The notes under the pieces: model-generated | Databases searched by the model: none | Told to the model about the DNA's origin: nothing | The model's input: the letters and a program-made list of their open reading frames with translations, nothing else | DNA from: Zygnema circumcarinatum | Lineage: Eukaryota > Streptophyta > Zygnematophyceae > Zygnematales > Zygnemataceae | Reading direction: 5' to 3' | DNA length: 61,654 bases | NCBI GenBank assembly: GCA_037447605.1 | Contig: CM074811.1 | Span: 2,920,951 to 2,982,604 of the forward strand | Translations under genes and position numbers: made by a program | Part shown: positions 57,201 to 61,654 of the stretch, in pieces | Position numbering within the stretch: position 1 is the first letter of the stretch | Layout: every line of letters begins with the position of its first letter

Positions 57201-60195
57201 CTTTTGAATCTGCAAGGCTTGTAAGTATCTTTCCTCATAAATCTGAAATGAAAGTGATGAAAAATTCAGACAGAGGAATGCCAGTGATAGAAACGCTAGT
57301 CGTGGCAGCATGCTTATGCAGTTCCTATTCTTTTATGTTTGGCAGATTTTTGGCTTCTAATTCCCTAACGGGGTATATCCCGGATTCTATCGGCAACCTT
57401 GTAAATCTGATAGGATTGTAAGTATTTTTCCCCAGAAAACTGAAATGAAAGTGATAGAAATGCCAAGCAGAGGAATGCCAGTGATAGAAATGCTAGTTGT
57501 GACAGAATGTTAATTCAGTGCCTAGTTTTTATACTTCTGGCAGACACTTGGATTTTAACTCCCTAACGGGGTCTATCCCGGATTCTATCGGCAACCTTGC
57601 GAATCTGCAAGATCTGTAAGTATTTAAGAAGCTGAAAGCCCCTCTCCCCGTATCAGATCGCACTGATGTGTCGAGAATCTTTGAACCAATCACGTCGTAG
57701 TGCCAGATACGCTTCAGATTCTTTCCTGCGCCATTCCTCCGATCTGTACGCTGCCGTACCGTACTCTCGTACTTCCTCCTGCCGGTGCCGGCCTGCGAGC
57801 GGCCTGTCGCCGGGCGGCGCCCACCCGCCCTTGAGAGGACCCGTGTCGTGTCACCCCAACTGCGCGTGTCCCTTGGCGACATCTCCTCCTCCATGCCACG
57901 CTGCGCAGAGCCCACCGCACCCTCCCCCATCCATGGAGGAGGAGGTGCCGTGAAGCTTCTCATTGGTCGATTGGCACGGGGCAACTTCGAGCTTCGGTTT
58001 GCATTTGAGCAATCATCCAACTGAGTTTCATTTTTTTTTTTTCCGCAAAACATTTGCCGAGCTAGTGAAGCGTTTTATGAAGATCGGTGGATGCTAATTC
58101 ACATGCAGACGCTTTACTAATTTTGAACGGCGTCATCCCGAACTCTATTGGGAACCTCGCGAGTCTGTATGAATTAAAATGGTTTTTTTTCTGAAATCAT
58201 AAGTGCAATAACTTCTTGCATCTTACAAAGCAGCAAATTTCGATGTCGTGTATCCATGATTGCATGGAAAATGTTTGCCGCGTAGTTTTTTTCACTTCTG
58301 GTGTTTATATGCGAGTAAAATTTTAATCTCGCACTGCGCGTTTTTGAGACTGCGTTTGAGAATTCGACTACAGAACGTGGAGTTGGATACCTGATTTATT
58401 CCTTTTCAGTCCAGAACAAACTTTGTCCTTGTCGTTACGTGTGTCTGCAGGTATTTGGGCAACAACAAACTGGAGGGGAGAGTGTCCGGCTTCATCTCTA
58501 AACTCACCCGACTGCAGTACCTGTAAGCACCGCTGCATCGATAACATTGTATTCGCCCTTTGAATTTTTTCTCCCGGCCGAGCATTTGCACCTCTCAAAC
58601 TACTACATTTATATCGCGCTTGGATGAGTTTTAAATTTATCTCATATTTTTGGTCACTTCTGTCACAGCGCGGGCTATTTTGACGCACAATAATGCACAC
58701 TTTTGCATGCGAGAGATTACACATCGTTGTTGAGTGTTTAGGATTTAGAGTTTACGGATTGAGGTGGGGTTTAAGTTTTAAGATTGTATGTCTTAAAGTT
58801 CGAGGGGTTTAGGGGCTTATGAGTTAAAGGATTTAGTAGCGATGGGGCTTTAGTGGGTTCAACGTTTAAGGGATTGCAGGTTGAAAGGTTTATGGGAAGG
58901 GATTAGAGATTTAGGGGTTCATTGTTTGAGGACATGTGATGGACATAGGGTTGTGAGAGGGAGTCGAAGTCCTTGCAGAGAGCACAAGCGAATGTTTTCA
59001 GTGTCGGTGACACAAGAAAGACTCAAAGGGTTCTGTTGGAAATCTCCTCCCTCTCTCTCTAATGCGCCACCGTTAATGTCACCAGGGACTTAAACAACAA
59101 CAAGTTGACAGGCTCCATAGCTCTTCTGAGCTATAACTACCTTTATAAAGTGGAGATCCAAGGCAACTACTTCTCCGGGCCAATCAACATTACAATTGTT
59201 GGTCGACCTCACTGCTACTCCAACTATACCAAAAACTGCATTTATCGCGATATCACAGGATGTGGCGCAGCTCAACAACAGCAGAGACCTCCGCAAGAGT
59301 GCGCGGCCTTCTGCCAGAGCGATTCTCCCGAGGGAGCGTGCGGGGGCCGCGGCACGTGCGGGTACGACACGGCCACGTGCACATGCGACAAGGGATATGC
59401 GCTGGCATCCGGCACGTGCGGTGAGTTGCAACCTGCTGCTTGTAGATACTCGCAAGAAAGGAAAAGTAAAAGGGTGGTATAGGTTGTGGAAACTATCGCA
59501 TGGCTATCAACTTTTACACTGTCGTTGCTGTTAGAGCACACTGAATGCGATCCATGTGATTCCGCCAATAGGAGAGATTCAATTCTCGACCTTCTAGAAG
59601 CACATGGCAAGTATTACTTGGTGAACTCTGCAAGCCCATTCAAAAAATGGTGCAGAGTTTATCAGGAAATATCGAGAGTGCTTCTCCGATACCATGGTCG
59701 TAGCTTTCAATCAATTTTCTAGACCCAATCCAATCCCGTGCAAGCTACAACATATCTCGTCTACATTTTCACGAGCTAGATAACCTGCGAGTTTGACCTT
59801 GCTCCTCTTCAAAGAGAAAATTGCGTAGCCGGAGAAATGACACAGGAATCTGATTTTCCGTGGAGATGCATATAGCTTGAGATGCACATACATGATGAAA
59901 TATGACGTTCAGAAGTCTTGAAGTTAGTTTATTTTCATTTTGAAGGGTTTTCATTTCGTTCTGCATCCTCCCAAAACGTTTGTAAGGACGTGTTTCGATT
60001 AGAATATGTAAGCTATGGAAGAAGTGAGTTCGTCTGTAATTATGAACGGGAACTCACACAATGCCCTGCATTCTTGCAGCTTCACGATCCCCTCCTCCCC
60101 GTCCTCGGCCCCCTTCGAAAAGTCCCCCTCCACGTAAGCCTCCTCCCAGCCGTCGACCCCCTCCTCGACGTCCCCCTCCGAGCCGTTCTCCTTGA
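54240..60195 (+). CDS. Secreted LRR protein with EGF-like and Pro/Arg-rich C-terminus (right copy)
   Basis: Exons: 54240-54342 (signal peptide, identical start MARARSLSL), 54483-54612 (LRRNT with CSKWRGITCDASGRV), then fifteen 72-base LRR exons. The LRR exons start at 54819, 55203, 55402, 55597, 55771, 55969, 56166, 56364, 56559, 56757, 56952, 57149, 57346, 57544 and 58451. Then come 59086-59420 (last LRR plus EGF-like CAAFCQSDSPEGACGGRGTC) and 60080-60195 (Pro/Arg/Ser tail). Total 587 aa, phase consistent throughout. The typical repeat reads LASNSLTGSIPDSIGNLVNLQGL. The two copies differ by only two third-position changes in the tail exon, which supports that frame. No kinase or membrane anchor. 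At 58108-58178 a decayed LRR exon has lost its GT donor and is skipped in this model. Confidence 0.82.
55969..57023 (+). repeat. 393-base tandem repeat: two LRR exons plus two introns, about 2.7 copies
   Basis: Exon pairs 55969/56166, 56364/56559 and 56757/56952 and their introns are nearly identical. Offsets are 395 and 393 bases. The 395 reflects a 2-base AG insertion at the first 56166 acceptor (CAGAG instead of CAG). The introns are as conserved as the exons, which points to recent duplication. Confidence 0.88.
57616..58107. other. Unrelated insertion within the LRR array (right copy)
   Basis: After exon 57544-57615 the usual 120-base intron is replaced by about 490 bases. The GC-rich core (57700-57960) has no counterpart in the left copy. 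It has open frames on both strands, none recognisable, and a T-run near 58030-58042. It may be a small insertion of transposon or gene-fragment origin. Confidence 0.45.
58108..58178 (+). pseudogene. Decayed LRR exon
   Basis: After an AG it still reads GVIPNSIGNLASLYEL in the LRR register. The first half is garbled and the expected GTAAG donor is replaced by AAAAT, so it cannot be spliced normally. Confidence 0.6.
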
Positions 60196-61432
60196 GCCCC
60201 TCCTCCCGTTACCGATGCTGGTACTCTTCGCCTTGTCCCTTGACACCTCCTATGGCTGCTGCTGCTTACTGTTGCAGTCTATTTCCTGTCTTCCTTCTGA
60301 TCATTTTGGAATGTATAGATTCGACTTTGCACAATCGTTGAAATTGATTTACTTTGTTTGTTATCATTAGGCTATCTGATGGGAAGTTAAAAATTTAAAA
60401 AAAAACGAGAGATCCGTTATGATCCTCTTCACAAGACACGAAGCGTTATCTTATTGCATCAAATTCCTAGGGAGGTCACTGCATTCAAATAACGGATTCT
60501 TTTCATACTCCTCCACTCGTTTTCCCCTTTACTTTCAAGATTCACCTTTCTTCATCGGCCTGCTCCTGACGGGCTCCTCTGCATGCAGGCGTGCCTTGAG
60601 GGGGCCATGGGGCGCGTGATGCTTCTCCTCCATCCTCCGCACTTTTAGAGGAGGAGGTGGTCAAAACTTGCTATGGCTCTACAGTAGTGCGCGTACCTGC
60701 ACATGCATGGCATGACGAGGTAGTGGACGCACCATGGTAGTGGTATGCACAGTGGATGCATAAAGACACGCTTGGGGGATGGATGAATGTTTTGTCGTCG
60801 GCTTTGGTTTCTCGTTGGCCTTGCGGCCTCATGCAGACAGTCGATCGCTCTCCTTGGTTGGGCAGCAGACCATGTTCGCGTCTCTGTCGAGAATATGTGA
60901 CAAGTTGAAAATGATGCCAAGGAATGTTGTGAGCTGTCTTTGCTCAGAAGTCGGAATATTGTCATCTTCATTTTGATGTGCGACATGTCACGTCACGTCA
61001 CGAGTGCACCCGCGGACGAGGCCAAACCAATTCCTTTTTCTTTAGGGCTGCGTACTTGAGTGGCGATTGTGTGGAGCATTCGCGGCAGCAGTCATTCGGA
61101 AGGATACGTTGGAGAGCGTGGCAGCGCATCGCTCGTGGTTTTGGAGGAACAAGAGTTTGCTCATAGCCGCTTTCAAAAACTGTCGCAGGCGAGAAAGTTT
61201 CCACAGGACGATTTAAGAGCGTTTCTTTCATCAAAGCGTCCGCAAGTCATTTCAGCACCACTCCAAAAACATAAAAAAAATGAAAAAACAATAAAATCGA
61301 GAAAACTCATGCTCTTCTTAGCGTACAATCCTGAATAAAAATAAAAATAAAAATAAAAATTGTCTGTTAAATTTGTTCAAAAAATATGCAGAAAGTTTTC
61401 AAAATTGGTCCCCCCCCGTGTTCCCAAACCCC
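60196..61432. other. 3' flank of the right LRR gene and intergenic
   Basis: Up to about 61000 it mirrors the left arm at 47990-48995. It then runs into unique sequence with a (TAAAAA)n run near 61335-61360. No gene recognised. Confidence 0.45.
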
Positions 61433-61654
61433 TCACAAAGCTGACGTCGGCCGCCCCTTCAAGGAGCCGAAGAGCGCCTGCGATCGCTTGAACGCGTACG
61501 GATCCAAAATAATTTCTCCCATACCCTTCAAAATTTCTGAGCCCTCCGCCTCACTTTTTTCGACTGCCCCCTCGTCACATGCCATCGCTGCAGCGCCGTT
61601 CAACGGCCCAACTGTGCCCTTCCCTTGCATGGAACCGCCGCCCTTTAGCAGAGA
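61433..61654 (-). CDS. C-terminal end of an unidentified protein (partial)
   Basis: A minus-strand frame is open from the window edge to a stop at 61433-61435. It contains SEILKGMGEIILDPYAFKRS and ends LFGSLKGRPTSAL. The composition is protein-like and non-repetitive. The start lies outside the window or in an upstream exon. I do not recognise the family. Confidence 0.4.
   Translation of the reverse strand, partial: SLLKGGGSMQGKGTVGPLNGAAAMACDEGAVEKSEAEGSEILKGMGEIILDPYAFKRSQALFGSLKGRPTSAL

Overview
This is nuclear DNA of a green plant or streptophyte alga. The genes are split by spliceosomal introns, mostly about 100 to 600 bases long. The introns and flanks carry dispersed plant-type telomere-like repeats (TTTAGGG/CCCTAAA). 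Plant-specific genes are present: a STIG1-like cysteine-rich protein, secreted LRR proteins with one LRR per exon, and plastid-targeted unknowns. There is also a plant-like 5S rRNA gene. The species cannot be fixed from sequence alone. All gene models were spliced by eye using GT/AG sites, reading phase and remembered family sequences.

Bases 1-30,000 are a housekeeping region. In order it holds a STIG1-like secreted protein (+), the ESCRT-III subunit VPS24/CHMP3 (-), a small membrane-anchored unknown (+), the GPI-remodelling protein PGAP3/Per1 (-), the U5 snRNP helicase BRR2 (-, seven exons, about 2,213 aa) and a METTL25/RRNAD1-type methyltransferase-like protein (-, thirteen exons, about 602 aa). 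Introns and 5' flanks are packed with GA/CT-rich low-complexity tracts and telomere-like repeats.

Bases 30,000-35,000 are a repeat-rich island. It holds a 92-base hairpin and a 702-base TIR transposon inserted at the exact 3' end of a 5S rRNA gene, with 12-base TIRs and a 6-base target duplication. A 5'-truncated LINE tail lies nested inside the transposon. Next to it is a foldback structure made of palindromic modules, followed by a second LINE tail.

Bases 35,000-47,100 hold a tiny membrane protein (-), a plastid-type unknown with a probable one-base frameshift (-), a weakly supported gene on the other strand (+), a DUF7804-like plastid protein (-) and a degenerate LINE 3' end with a PD-(D/E)XK-like domain (-).

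Bases 47,900-61,200 are a large inverted duplication. Two head-to-head secreted proteins share one architecture: signal peptide, LRRNT, an LRR array, an EGF-like Cys-rich module and a Pro/Arg/Ser-rich tail. The left copy has 11 LRR exons of 72 bases. The right copy has 15, three pairs of which come from a 393-base tandem amplification. The window ends in the C-terminus of a further gene (-).
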